Assembly: GCF_000252125.1 (NCBI RefSeq)
Contig: NZ_AHKF01000006.1
Span: forward strand, 1-53,348
Reading direction: 5' to 3'
DNA from: Flavobacterium frigoris PS1
GTDB lineage: Bacteria > Bacteroidota > Bacteroidia > Flavobacteriales > Flavobacteriaceae
Length of the DNA stretch: 53,348 nucleotides
This document shows positions 1-7,617 of this stretch, piece by piece (position 1 is the first letter of the stretch; every line of letters begins with the position of its first letter). Both the position numbers and the translations under genes were made by a program. Under the pieces are notes generated by a model. It ran no database searches and was not told where the DNA came from. It worked only from the letters and a program-made list of their open reading frames with translations.

Positions 1-1
1 G

Positions 2-75
2 AGCCGGCGGAGGGACTCGAACCCACGACCTGCTGATTACAAATCAGCTGCTCTAGCCAACTGAGCTACGCTGGC
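2..75 (-). tRNA. tRNA-Thr (anticodon TGT)
   Basis: On the minus strand the sequence folds as a cloverleaf: acceptor GCCAGCG/CGCCGGC, D arm GCTC...GAGC, anticodon arm GCTGA-TTTGTAA-TCAGC, and a T arm with TTCGAGT. The anticodon is TGT, which reads ACA (Thr). The discriminator is T and no complete CCA is visible because the window ends there. Two stem positions do not pair canonically: A4 opposite C69 in the acceptor, and T50 opposite T64 in the T stem. The rest of the fold is sound, so I call it a functional tRNA with modest reservation. Confidence 0.93.
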
Positions 76-153
76 GTCTCATTACGGGTGCAAATATACA
101 GATGAATTCGATTTCTCCAAAACAAATCTGCATTTTTTTATCGTTTTTTTCGA

Positions 154-420
154 CTACAATTCGTTGATTTTAGCAATCAATTGATTTGCAGTTTGTTCTA
201 ATTCAACATTGATTTGTTTGAAGTGTGCTTTTTTGTTTTCAACGTTCTTTGCGTTCACTTTTATGATCAATTCGTCAAATGCAGCAATAGCTTCATCAAT
301 TAAATTGTTAGTTTCAGTTGTTGGTTTTCCTGTAGTTGAAATTTCAAACAAGTAAACTGCTTCAATAATATCTCCTAAAACGTAGTTGATGTCTTTTTTT
401 AAATTCTTAATATTTGCCAT
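154..420 (-). CDS. small conserved hypothetical protein (88 aa)
   Basis: I do not recognise a named family. The product is a small, charged, helix-rich soluble protein with no signal peptide or membrane segment. Heptad-like spacing of Leu/Ile (for example IKNLKKDINYVL near the N-terminus and a Lys/Glu-rich C-terminal helix) suggests an all-helical fold, possibly a coiled coil. The open frame extends ten codons further upstream, but I chose the internal ATG (MANIKNLKK) because the upstream codons are low-complexity Lys/Ile/Gln residues typical of a 5' leader. It lies on the same strand as manA, about 57 nt downstream of its stop, and could be the last gene of that transcription unit. Function unknown. 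Confidence 0.6.
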   Translation of the reverse strand: MANIKNLKKDINYVLGDIIEAVYLFEISTTGKPTTETNNLIDEAIAAFDELIIKVNAKNVENKKAHFKQINVELEQTANQLIAKINEL

Positions 421-477
421 TTTATTTTTAATTTTAATTTGCGTCTGCAAAAGTACATATAATCTTTCTATTACTCG

Positions 478-1446
478 CTATGAAATGTAAATTTCTAAAA
501 TAGAAGCTTTTCCATTTAGTACATAATTATTCATTGCTGCAGGTATCAATATAGTGTCTCCTTTTTTATACTTGGAAGTAACCTCGTTGTATTCCAACTC
601 AAATTCACCGTCAATACACATATAAACAGTAAAGCTATCCCCTTTCTTATTAACGGCATCAATACCATCTAATGGTATAAAATTAGTAGTGAAATAAGGA
701 CAGTCCACAATCTCATTCGACTGATTCGTTTCCTTACTATAGGCACGGTATGTATCTACCCTATCATAATTAATTGCTTCGAGAGCCAAATCGACATGTA
801 ATTCCCTTGTATTCCCTTGGGCATCCACTCTGTCAAAATCATAGATCCTATAGGTAATATCAGAAGTTTGCTGAATCTCGGCAACAACTAATCCAGCACC
901 GATAGCGTGAACGGTACCTGTTTCTAGAAAAAACACATCCCCTTCTTTTACTTTGACGTCATCAAGAATAGAAAGCAATGTTTTATTCTTTAGATTTTCT
1001 AAATATTCATTTGAATTTGATTTCTCTTTGAAACCAACAATGATTCTAGCATCTTCATCTGCCTGCATGATATACCACATTTCAGTCTTCCCGAAAGAAT
1101 TATGACGCTTCTTAGCTAATTCATCATTAGGATGTACTTGAATTGATAAATCTTCACGTGCATCTAAATATTTAAAAAGTAACGGAAACTGCTTCCCGAA
1201 TCTAGCATGAACAGCTGTCCCTAAGATTTCGTTTGGCGACTCATCAATGATTTCCGTCAATGATTTCCCTTTTAATTCTCCGTTAGCAACAACACTAACA
1301 TCACCTTCTACAGTGGACAACTCCCAGCTTTCTCCAGTAATTTTTGAGCTGATGGGTTTATTCAGAACTGTTTTAAGCTTTTCACCTCCCCAGATTCTTT
1401 CTTTTAAAATAGGCGCAAACTGTAAAGGGTATATTTTTATCATCAT
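478..1446 (-). CDS. manA: mannose-6-phosphate isomerase, class I
   Basis: It interconverts mannose-6-phosphate and fructose-6-phosphate in the cytosol, feeding GDP-mannose and fucose synthesis for glycans. The 322-aa product has the zinc-site residues of the type I cupin family: Q103 and H105 in SIQVHPND, E122 in KTEMWYIM, and H180 in GTVHAIGAG. The length matches the short bacterial class I form. The open frame begins nine codons earlier, but two adjacent ATGs (MMIKIYPLQF) match the family start and follow a purine-rich AAAGAAAAGACA stretch. It is 68 nt downstream of bcp on the same strand. The link to the polysaccharide cluster 20 kb away is only metabolic. Confidence 0.93.
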   Translation of the reverse strand: MMIKIYPLQFAPILKERIWGGEKLKTVLNKPISSKITGESWELSTVEGDVSVVANGELKGKSLTEIIDESPNEILGTAVHARFGKQFPLLFKYLDAREDLSIQVHPNDELAKKRHNSFGKTEMWYIMQADEDARIIVGFKEKSNSNEYLENLKNKTLLSILDDVKVKEGDVFFLETGTVHAIGAGLVVAEIQQTSDITYRIYDFDRVDAQGNTRELHVDLALEAINYDRVDTYRAYSKETNQSNEIVDCPYFTTNFIPLDGIDAVNKKGDSFTVYMCIDGEFELEYNEVTSKYKKGDTILIPAAMNNYVLNGKASILEIYIS

Positions 1447-1514
1447 TGTCTTTTCTTTATTTCCAGCAAACAATTTCGCAATTTCTTAAAATCACATCTG
1501 CCATTCTGATTACT

Positions 1515-1973
1515 TTATAATGCTAATTTTTTAATTGCCTTTAGGGCTATAGGAATATGTTTACTAGCCATCATACTGTCAAAGATCATTTTTATTTCCC
1601 CATTTCGATCCGTAACATAGGTAACCCTTCCAGGCAACAAACCAAACATATTAGATGGAACTCCAAATAATCTCCTGATCTTCCTATCATTATCGGACAA
1701 TAGTATAAAGGGCAATTTGTATTGTCTGGCAAATTTTTGATGTGAACTAACATCGTCACCGCTTATACCAATAACCTCAGCACCCAAATCTTTAAAATCC
1801 TCATATTGGTCCCTAAAACCACATGCCTGTGTTGTACATCCCGGTGTATTGTCTTTAGGATAAAAATAAATAACTAGTGCTTTTTTTCCAACAAAATCCC
1901 GGCTGTCAAAGACATTTCCATCTGTATCTTTTGCTGTAAAATTCGGAATCCTATCTCCTACTTTTAATTCCAT
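1515..1973 (-). CDS. bcp: thioredoxin-dependent peroxiredoxin (BCP/PrxQ type)
   Basis: This is a cytosolic thiol peroxidase that reduces hydrogen peroxide and organic hydroperoxides with thioredoxin as donor. The 152-aa protein has the AhpC/TSA fold. The peroxidatic Cys46 and the resolving Cys51 lie in PGCTTQACGFRD, the spacing typical of atypical 2-Cys PrxQ enzymes. Its ATG overlaps the stop of queD by one base (TAATG), which indicates translational coupling. Neighbours idi, queD and manA on the same strand suggest a loose housekeeping operon, not an oxidative-stress regulon. No OxyR-like site is evident. Confidence 0.94.
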   Translation of the reverse strand: MELKVGDRIPNFTAKDTDGNVFDSRDFVGKKALVIYFYPKDNTPGCTTQACGFRDQYEDFKDLGAEVIGISGDDVSSHQKFARQYKLPFILLSDNDRKIRRLFGVPSNMFGLLPGRVTYVTDRNGEIKMIFDSMMASKHIPIALKAIKKLAL

Positions 1974-2383
1974 TATTCTCCTTTATAGGTTACAAAATTA
2001 CGCGCGGTTTCATAAAGAACCACTTCTAAATCAAATTCGGATTCAATTCTTTTTCTTATTTTGTTCCAAATCACCACGACAATATTTTCTGCAGTCGGAT
2101 TTAGATTTTCAAATTCCGGAACATCCAGATTTAGATTTTTGTGATCAAACTGATTTTCCACTTCTTCTTTAATAATGTCTGCCAAAATTTTAACATCCAT
2201 GACAAAACCCGTCTCTTGGTCAATTTCTCCAGTAACACTAACAATCAGATCATAGTTGTGACCATGGAAATTGGGATTATTACACTTGCCAAAAACCATA
2301 TCGTTTTTTTCTAAAGTCCAATCCTTACGATATAGGCGATGTGCCGAATTAAAATGTGCTTTTCTACTTATTGTTACTCTCAT
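1973..2383 (-). CDS. queD: 6-carboxytetrahydropterin synthase (QueD family)
   Basis: QueD converts 7,8-dihydroneopterin triphosphate to 6-carboxy-5,6,7,8-tetrahydropterin, an early step to the queuosine precursor preQ0. The 136-aa product contains H15 (SAHRL), H40 and H42 (NFHGHNY), the zinc ligands, and Cys34 as the catalytic thiol, all in the order usual for the family. The length is normal. It overlaps bcp by one base and is 50 nt downstream of idi. The close alternative is a 6-pyruvoyl-tetrahydropterin synthase, but the short bacterial form and FGKCNN context favour QueD. No preQ1 riboswitch was seen upstream. Confidence 0.9.
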   Translation of the reverse strand: MRVTISRKAHFNSAHRLYRKDWTLEKNDMVFGKCNNPNFHGHNYDLIVSVTGEIDQETGFVMDVKILADIIKEEVENQFDHKNLNLDVPEFENLNPTAENIVVVIWNKIRKRIESEFDLEVVLYETARNFVTYKGE

Positions 2384-2433
2384 GGTAATGTCTTTTTTTT
2401 TAAAAGATTACTAAAATCTCAGAACTGTATTTT

Positions 2434-2961
2434 TTATACTTTATGGTCTTCCAAAAAATGATAGAACTCGTCAAATATGATTTTAAACCATACTGTATAG
2501 ATTTCAGGATGTAATAACATATCGCTTTTAACCTCTTCAATATTCATCCATTTCCAAGCCTCCACTTCCTCTGGATTTATTTCTGGTTTTTCATCATAAT
2601 AACCAATCATCACATGATCTAGTTCGTGTTCTGTCAAACCATTGTCAAAAGGAGCTTTGTAAATAAAGTGAAAAAGCTCTTTGAGATCAGTTTTAAAACC
2701 CATTTCCTCAAATAGTCTTCGACTTCCGGCTTGGATATTGGTTTCGCCTTCCCGCTGATGACTGCAACAGGTATTAGTCCAAAGCAAAGGGGAATGGTAT
2801 TTATGATGTGCACGCTGCTGCAGCATGATTTCATTTCTACTGTTCAAAACAAAAACAGAAAAGGCGCGATGCAAAACTGCTTTTTCATGTGCCTCCAATT
2901 TAGGCATCAATCCAATCTGCTCATCGTCTTTATTAACTAATATTACGTTTTCTTCTATCAT
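2434..2961 (-). CDS. idi: isopentenyl-diphosphate delta-isomerase, type I
   Basis: It isomerises isopentenyl diphosphate to dimethylallyl diphosphate in isoprenoid synthesis, which supplies undecaprenyl phosphate, quinones and carotenoids. The 175-aa protein has a Nudix fold: the Cys in TNTCCSHQREGE (about residues 62-73), the Nudix-box remnant RRLFEEMGF, and the downstream TEHELDHV metal/catalytic Glu region. The open frame reaches an upstream GTG at 2979, but the ATG at 2961 (MIEENVILVN) fits the family and is chosen. It is the first gene of the minus-strand group idi-queD-bcp-manA and is divergent from the GNAT gene across a 168-nt gap. Confidence 0.93.
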   Translation of the reverse strand: MIEENVILVNKDDEQIGLMPKLEAHEKAVLHRAFSVFVLNSRNEIMLQQRAHHKYHSPLLWTNTCCSHQREGETNIQAGSRRLFEEMGFKTDLKELFHFIYKAPFDNGLTEHELDHVMIGYYDEKPEINPEEVEAWKWMNIEEVKSDMLLHPEIYTVWFKIIFDEFYHFLEDHKV

Positions 2962-3099
2962 ATCTATTTTTAGCGTCACAAAAATACAAAAAAGATAAAC
3001 AACAGGGTGGCCTTTAACGTTCTGTTTCTTTTTGTTGAACTCCTAAAGACCCATTCAAATTCTAATCGAATCTTATAAATCCATTCAAATATTGTTTCG

Positions 3100-3107
3100 T
3101 ACTTTTG
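3100..3107 (+). promoter_or_regulatory. Bacteroidota -7 promoter element (TACTTTTG)
   Basis: This is an exact match to TAnnTTTG, 22 nt before the ATG of the GNAT gene. No clear TTG -33 element was found at the usual 17-23 nt spacing, so support is the -7 box and its position. Confidence 0.5.
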
Positions 3108-3129
3108 ATAGACCTAACGATCACTCAAA

Positions 3130-3591
3130 ATGAACCTGATAAAAATCCGAAAAGCCACACTGAACGACCTCAAAACACTACTCGAATTCGAACAGGGTAT
3201 CATTACCGCAGAACGTCCGTACGATCCCACTTTAAAAGAAGATAAAATTCATTATTATGATGTTGAACAAATGATTTTAGCCACTGACATCGAAGTCCTA
3301 GTCGCTGAAATTGATGCGGTTATCATAGGTTCCGGTTATGCGAGGATAACAGCCGCCAAACCCTACTTAAAACATCCAAACTATGGTTATTTGGGTTTTA
3401 TGTTTACAGATCCTAAACATAGAGGGAAAGGGGTAAATTCAAAAATTATAGCAGCACTAAAAAACTGGTGCCATTCACTCGACATATACGAACTCCGTTT
3501 GGACGTCTATAATGACAATCCTTCAGCCATAAAAGCTTATGAAAAAGCAGGCTTCAAAAAACATTTGATCAATATGAGAACAGGACTGTAA
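3130..3591 (+). CDS. GNAT family N-acetyltransferase
   Basis: This is a cytosolic acyl-CoA-dependent N-acetyltransferase of unknown substrate. The 153-aa protein is a single GNAT domain. The acetyl-CoA pyrophosphate loop is visible as HRGKGVNSKI (about residues 96-105), followed by the C-terminal signature DVYNDNPSAIKAYEKAGFKK, typical of RimI/PhnO-like members. The preceding strand YLGFMFTDPKH is motif A. There is no signal peptide. It is transcribed alone, divergently from idi, and has a TAnnTTTG box close upstream. The family is secure; the substrate cannot be inferred from context. Confidence 0.9.
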   Translation: MNLIKIRKATLNDLKTLLEFEQGIITAERPYDPTLKEDKIHYYDVEQMILATDIEVLVAEIDAVIIGSGYARITAAKPYLKHPNYGYLGFMFTDPKHRGKGVNSKIIAALKNWCHSLDIYELRLDVYNDNPSAIKAYEKAGFKKHLINMRTGL

Positions 3592-3704
3592 AAAAAACGC
3601 TGACAAAACCAGAAGCATCATTTATTCTCAACTAACATTAGTTAACATAAATACAAATGCATGTTAATTGCAAACGTTAGACATTACATCGCACAATAGC
3701 TTCT

Positions 3705-3712
3705 TACCTTTG
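3705..3712 (+). promoter_or_regulatory. Bacteroidota -7 promoter element (TACCTTTG) for msrB
   Basis: This exact TAnnTTTG match lies 29 nt upstream of the msrB ATG, in a 150-nt gap after the GNAT gene. There is no TTG at the canonical -33 spacing. Confidence 0.5.
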
Positions 3713-3741
3713 TACAGTCAAGCATCAAACCATGTTTACTT

Positions 3742-4299
3742 ATGAAAACAAAATCATTATTTAGTCTGTTAGTACTCCTTTCGTTATTCGTGGTTCCAGC
3801 TTACAGCCAAGCAATAAAAAAAAAGAACAACCCTAATAAATCTTCAATTATGGAAAACAAAATCAACAAACCGGAAAATCCGTATTACTCCAATACCGAC
3901 AACACAAAATTACATCTGTCTGATTCCGAATGGAAAAAAATCTTATCCCCAGACGTCTATGAAGTCACGAGACATGCTGATACCGAAAGACCATTTACCG
4001 GGAAGTTTTGGAACACAGATGAAAAAGGAACCTATTATTGCGCTGCTTGTGGCAACAAATTATTTCGATCTGGCGCTAAGTTTTCAAGTAGTTGCGGATG
4101 GCCTAGTTTTTTTGAACAAGACAACAAAAACAGCGTTATTTATAAAAAAGACAACTCCTTTGGAATGGTGCGAATAGAGGCACTTTGTGGCAGATGTGAC
4201 GGCCATCTTGGCCACCTTTTTGATGATGGCCCAGCACCAACCGGAAAAAGATACTGTATGAATTCTATCGCGCTTGACTTTATCCCTGATAACAAATAG
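3742..4299 (+). CDS. msrB: exported peptide-methionine (R)-S-oxide reductase
   Basis: It reduces methionine-R-sulfoxide in proteins using Cys chemistry. The 185-aa protein begins with a signal peptide (MKTKSLFSLLVLLSLFVVPA, then YSQA), so it should act in the periplasm or outer layers. The mature domain has the zinc-binding CxxC pairs C100/C103 (YYCAACG) and C149/C152 (LCGRC), the catalytic Cys172 in RYCMNS, and a likely resolving Cys118 in SCGWPSF. An internal Met (MENKINKPENPYY) is a possible cytosolic start, but the N-terminal leader is a classic signal. It has its own promoter-like box and a downstream terminator, so it is probably monocistronic. Confidence 0.95.
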   Translation: MKTKSLFSLLVLLSLFVVPAYSQAIKKKNNPNKSSIMENKINKPENPYYSNTDNTKLHLSDSEWKKILSPDVYEVTRHADTERPFTGKFWNTDEKGTYYCAACGNKLFRSGAKFSSSCGWPSFFEQDNKNSVIYKKDNSFGMVRIEALCGRCDGHLGHLFDDGPAPTGKRYCMNSIALDFIPDNK

Positions 4300-4462
4300 C
4301 ATAAAATTTTTTTTAAATACATACCAACTTCGCCATCCAGGTTTGTACAACGCTCCAAAGACCAAAACAAATCTAAGGCACCAGCGATCACCCTATTTAT
4401 ATGTGCCAAAACTTTAAGCAACATTTAAATAAGAGTTGATTAATCGAAAACAATAGATCCTG

Positions 4463-4492
4463 AAACCGAAAAGCAATTTTCGGTTTTTTTGT
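4463..4492 (+). terminator. intrinsic terminator after msrB
   Basis: A ten-pair stem AAACCGAAAA / TTTTCGGTTT with loop GCAA is followed by a run of T residues, about 165 nt past the msrB stop. The rest of the 512-nt gap to the kinase gene (4300-4811) shows no gene that I can recognise. Confidence 0.8.
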
Positions 4493-4703
4493 TTTTTTTC
4501 AATGAAGTTCCTACACCAATTACTCTTGTTTTTATCTATTTAAATAGCAGCACATACTATTGAAATAAAGCACACTATCCTTTTTTTTCAATTTAAACAT
4601 CTCGTTCTTTCAGGCCTAATTCCACTATTAAAGACTACTATCAAAAACACATGCCATCTTTTGGAATGAAATTTGCTCAGCGAGAATCAAATGCTTTTTT
4701 ATG

Positions 4704-4711
4704 TATATTTG
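4704..4711 (+). promoter_or_regulatory. -7 promoter element (TATATTTG) upstream of hybrid kinase
   Basis: This exact TAnnTTTG match is about 100 nt before the kinase ATG. The nearest upstream TTG is 28 nt away, which is too far for a canonical -33, so support is moderate. Confidence 0.4.
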
Positions 4712-4811
4712 ACCGATAATTGTAAAAGAGTCGAATAAATCGTTCACCATAAAGTTTTAAAAGCATAACCGCTTTAAAATCAGAAATACAACCATTAATT
4801 TCTTACCGTCT

Positions 4812-7292
4812 ATGACTAGTAACGATTATATTGACTTTTTTAAGCAATCTCCTGCCATGTCGCTGGTAATGGATACTAATTTCAAAATAGTAACCGTAAC
4901 TAATAGTTATTTAAAAGTCACGATGACTACACGGGAAAACATTATTGACAAAAATGTTTTTGATATATTTCCTGATAATCCAGAAGAAGAGCTAGCCAAA
5001 TCCACGACTAATCTGAGAGCTTCATTAAACCGAGTTTTGGAAAACAAAACGGAGGAGAGAATGGAGGATATAAAATACGACATACAAAAACCCACATCAG
5101 AAGGAGGCGGCTTTGAAGGCCGTTATTGGAGAATTATCAACTCCCCTATTCTTGACTCAGATAATAATGTCACACATATAATCCAAGTTGTTGAGGATAT
5201 AACCAACAACAAGAAGCTACTTTCTAATAATATTAAACTAAAAAAGAATATCAAACTTTTGGCGGAATCATACGAATTTTCCGAAGAAATCATTGCTACA
5301 ATGATGGAGCCAATGTTGGTTCTCAATGAAGACCTTAAAATCAAATCCGCCAGCAATTCATTTTGCCGAAAGTATTCTATATACAAAGAAGAAATTGAAG
5401 GGATATCAGTTTTTGACATAGACAATAGAAAATGGGACTTACCTGAATTACGAGACCTCTTGAACAAAATGCTTTCAAAAAGCATCAACTTTCATAAAGT
5501 AGAAATAGCCTATGACATTTCAACTATTGCCCCACAAACAATTGTAGTTAGCGCAAATTATATTTTTCAAAAAACACATGATGAAAAAACAATCCTACTA
5601 GCTATACAAGATGTTTCCGAAGTAAGACGCTTATCACTAGAACTTCAAAATAAAGAAAAAAGAGAATTCGAAAAACTACTTGAGATACAAAAAAAGGCAT
5701 CGAAAGAGATTGAAGACAGCAACAAACGATTTAACATGATACTGCTGCAGTCCCCATTTGCAATAGCTATATTAAAAGGTAAAGACATGGTTATTTCTCT
5801 CGCAAATGATAGCATCAAAGCAATGTGGGGCAAAGGTCAAAATTTAGAAGGTCAAAGATTCAACGATGTTTTACCTGAACTAATAGATAAAGAATTTCCT
5901 TTATTACTAGACAATGTTTTTACTACCGGTATTCCTTTTTTCGGAAACGAACTTCTTGCACCCATTATACATGATGGAGAATTAAGAGATGCTTATTTTA
6001 ATTTTGTGTATCAGCCATATTATGAAGCCGATGAAACAATTTCAGGAGTTACTATCATTGCTTATGACGTAACGCCTCAGGTATTAGTAAAAAATGAGCT
6101 GGTCGAATCAAAAATTAACGCAGAAATAAAAACAAAAATTGCAGAAGAAGCCGTAATATCAAAACAGCAATTTTTGTCAAATATGAGTCATGAAATAAGG
6201 ACACCTATGAATGCAATTATCGGATTTACGAATGTGATTCTTAAGACTAATTTAGACGAATCCCAAACAGCATATATTAGCGCCATTAAGGAATCCGGGG
6301 ATGCATTGATAATTTTAATTAACGACATCTTAGACATCGCTAAAGTTGACGCTGGAAAGATGACCTTTGACCATACCCCATTTAAGTTATCCAAGTCCAT
6401 TACGACAATTCTTCACCTTTTCGAACAAAAAATAAAAGAAAAAAATATAGAATTCTTTCATGAATGTGACGACTCCATTCCCAAATTTTTAATAGGAGAC
6501 CCGATGCGTTTGCGTCAGATTATTTTAAATTTAATGAGCAATGCGATAAAATTCACTTCAAAAGGTAAAATAAGCGTAACTATTCAATTATTAAATCAAG
6601 ACAACAATAAAGCCACCATTGAATTTTTAATAACAGATACAGGAATTGGTGTACCTCAAGATAGACTGGGACAAATTTTCAATAATTTCGAACAAGCAAG
6701 TAAAGCCACTAGTAGTTCTTATGGAGGAACAGGACTTGGTCTTGCAATCGTCAAACAGTTAGTAGAACTTCAAGGAGGATCAATCATTGCAAAAAGTGAG
6801 GAAGGCACAGGATCTACCTTTGGTTTCATTATGAGTTTTGAAAAATCAATTTCCGAAGAAGAAGCTATTAAAGAAGACATCATCCCACTACTTCCAATTC
6901 CCCAAAATAAGTCAACGACTGAAAAAATTAAGGTTTTGGTTGTAGAAGACATGACATTGAATCAGCTCTTATTGAAGATTATATTATTGGACTTCGGGTA
7001 CGAAATTGACGTAGCTGATAATGGTAAAATTGCCATTGAAAAATTCCAAAAAAACAATTATGATATCGTTTTAATGGATTTACAAATGCCAGAAATGAAC
7101 GGATTTGAAGCTACTTCCTACATCCGCGACATCCTAAAATCTGAAACCCCAATTATTGCTCTTACTGCTGACGTGACTACCGCAGATGTAGATAAATGTA
7201 AAGCAGTTGGCATGAATGATTATATTTCTAAACCTATCGATGAAAAATCATTATTAAGTAAGATCAATAGACACATCTGTAAATTAAATTAA
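4812..7292 (+). CDS. soluble hybrid sensor histidine kinase / response regulator with PAS domains
   Basis: This is a 826-aa two-component protein without a signal peptide or membrane segment, so it probably senses a cytosolic cue. Apparent layout: PAS-like domains at about residues 5-130, 155-270 and 305-425 (each ends in a PAC-like strand such as IIQVVEDI or IIAYDV), a linker helix, then HisKA with phospho-acceptor His460 in SNMSHEIRTPMN. The HATPase has N box LMSNAIKFT (574-582), G1 DTGIGV (609-614) and G2 GGTGLGLAIV (638-647). A C-terminal receiver domain (about 705-820) has Asp756 in DIVLMDLQMP and Lys807 in SKP. There is no HPt domain and no adjacent regulator, so the phosphorelay partner must be elsewhere. 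It is flanked by long non-coding stretches. Confidence 0.95.
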   Translation: MTSNDYIDFFKQSPAMSLVMDTNFKIVTVTNSYLKVTMTTRENIIDKNVFDIFPDNPEEELAKSTTNLRASLNRVLENKTEERMEDIKYDIQKPTSEGGGFEGRYWRIINSPILDSDNNVTHIIQVVEDITNNKKLLSNNIKLKKNIKLLAESYEFSEEIIATMMEPMLVLNEDLKIKSASNSFCRKYSIYKEEIEGISVFDIDNRKWDLPELRDLLNKMLSKSINFHKVEIAYDISTIAPQTIVVSANYIFQKTHDEKTILLAIQDVSEVRRLSLELQNKEKREFEKLLEIQKKASKEIEDSNKRFNMILLQSPFAIAILKGKDMVISLANDSIKAMWGKGQNLEGQRFNDVLPELIDKEFPLLLDNVFTTGIPFFGNELLAPIIHDGELRDAYFNFVYQPYYEADETISGVTIIAYDVTPQVLVKNELVESKINAEIKTKIAEEAVISKQQFLSNMSHEIRTPMNAIIGFTNVILKTNLDESQTAYISAIKESGDALIILINDILDIAKVDAGKMTFDHTPFKLSKSITTILHLFEQKIKEKNIEFFHECDDSIPKFLIGDPMRLRQIILNLMSNAIKFTSKGKISVTIQLLNQDNNKATIEFLITDTGIGVPQDRLGQIFNNFEQASKATSSSYGGTGLGLAIVKQLVELQGGSIIAKSEEGTGSTFGFIMSFEKSISEEEAIKEDIIPLLPIPQNKSTTEKIKVLVVEDMTLNQLLLKIILLDFGYEIDVADNGKIAIEKFQKNNYDIVLMDLQMPEMNGFEATSYIRDILKSETPIIALTADVTTADVDKCKAVGMNDYISKPIDEKSLLSKINRHICKLN

Positions 7293-7339
7293 AAAAAGGG
7301 AGGCGATTTTGATTAAAATGTAAGCCAATAGATTTTTTC

Positions 7340-7347
7340 TATATTTG
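7340..7347 (+). promoter_or_regulatory. orphan -7 promoter-like element (TATATTTG)
   Basis: This exact TAnnTTTG match in the 304-nt gap 7293-7596 has no plus-strand gene after it but a strong plus-strand terminator about 240 nt downstream. It could drive a small RNA or be a chance match; AT-rich DNA produces such matches often. Confidence 0.25.
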
Positions 7348-7583
7348 AAAATAACAAGACATTATTAGTTTCAAAACAGAAAAAAAATTAGAACATTTCT
7401 CTTAACATGTATCTGTATCAAAATACTTTAACCTTACAGAAACGATTACTAATCGACAACAGCAAGAATATAATTTTATATTTAAAAAATCATTGACCTA
7501 ACTATCTTTAAATTTTCGGAAGCAAAAAAGCACAGGAAAAATAATTCTTATCCCATAAAATAAGAAATCTTTGAATTTATACC

Positions 7584-7617
7584 AAACCTCGATTCTTTAC
7601 TGATTCGAGGTTTTTTT
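7584..7617 (+). terminator. intrinsic terminator overlapping the 3' end of the FAD gene
   Basis: The stem AAACCTCGA / TCGAGGTTT, extended by two pairs across one mismatch, is followed by seven T residues on the plus strand. It lies about 290 nt past the kinase stop, and its right arm is inside the last codons of the minus-strand FAD gene. It blocks plus-strand transcription. On the minus strand the T tract is weak. Confidence 0.75.

Noticed and set aside
4140..4424. Open frames antisense to msrB
   Set aside because: They are shadows of the msrB coding frame with no start signals or family features.
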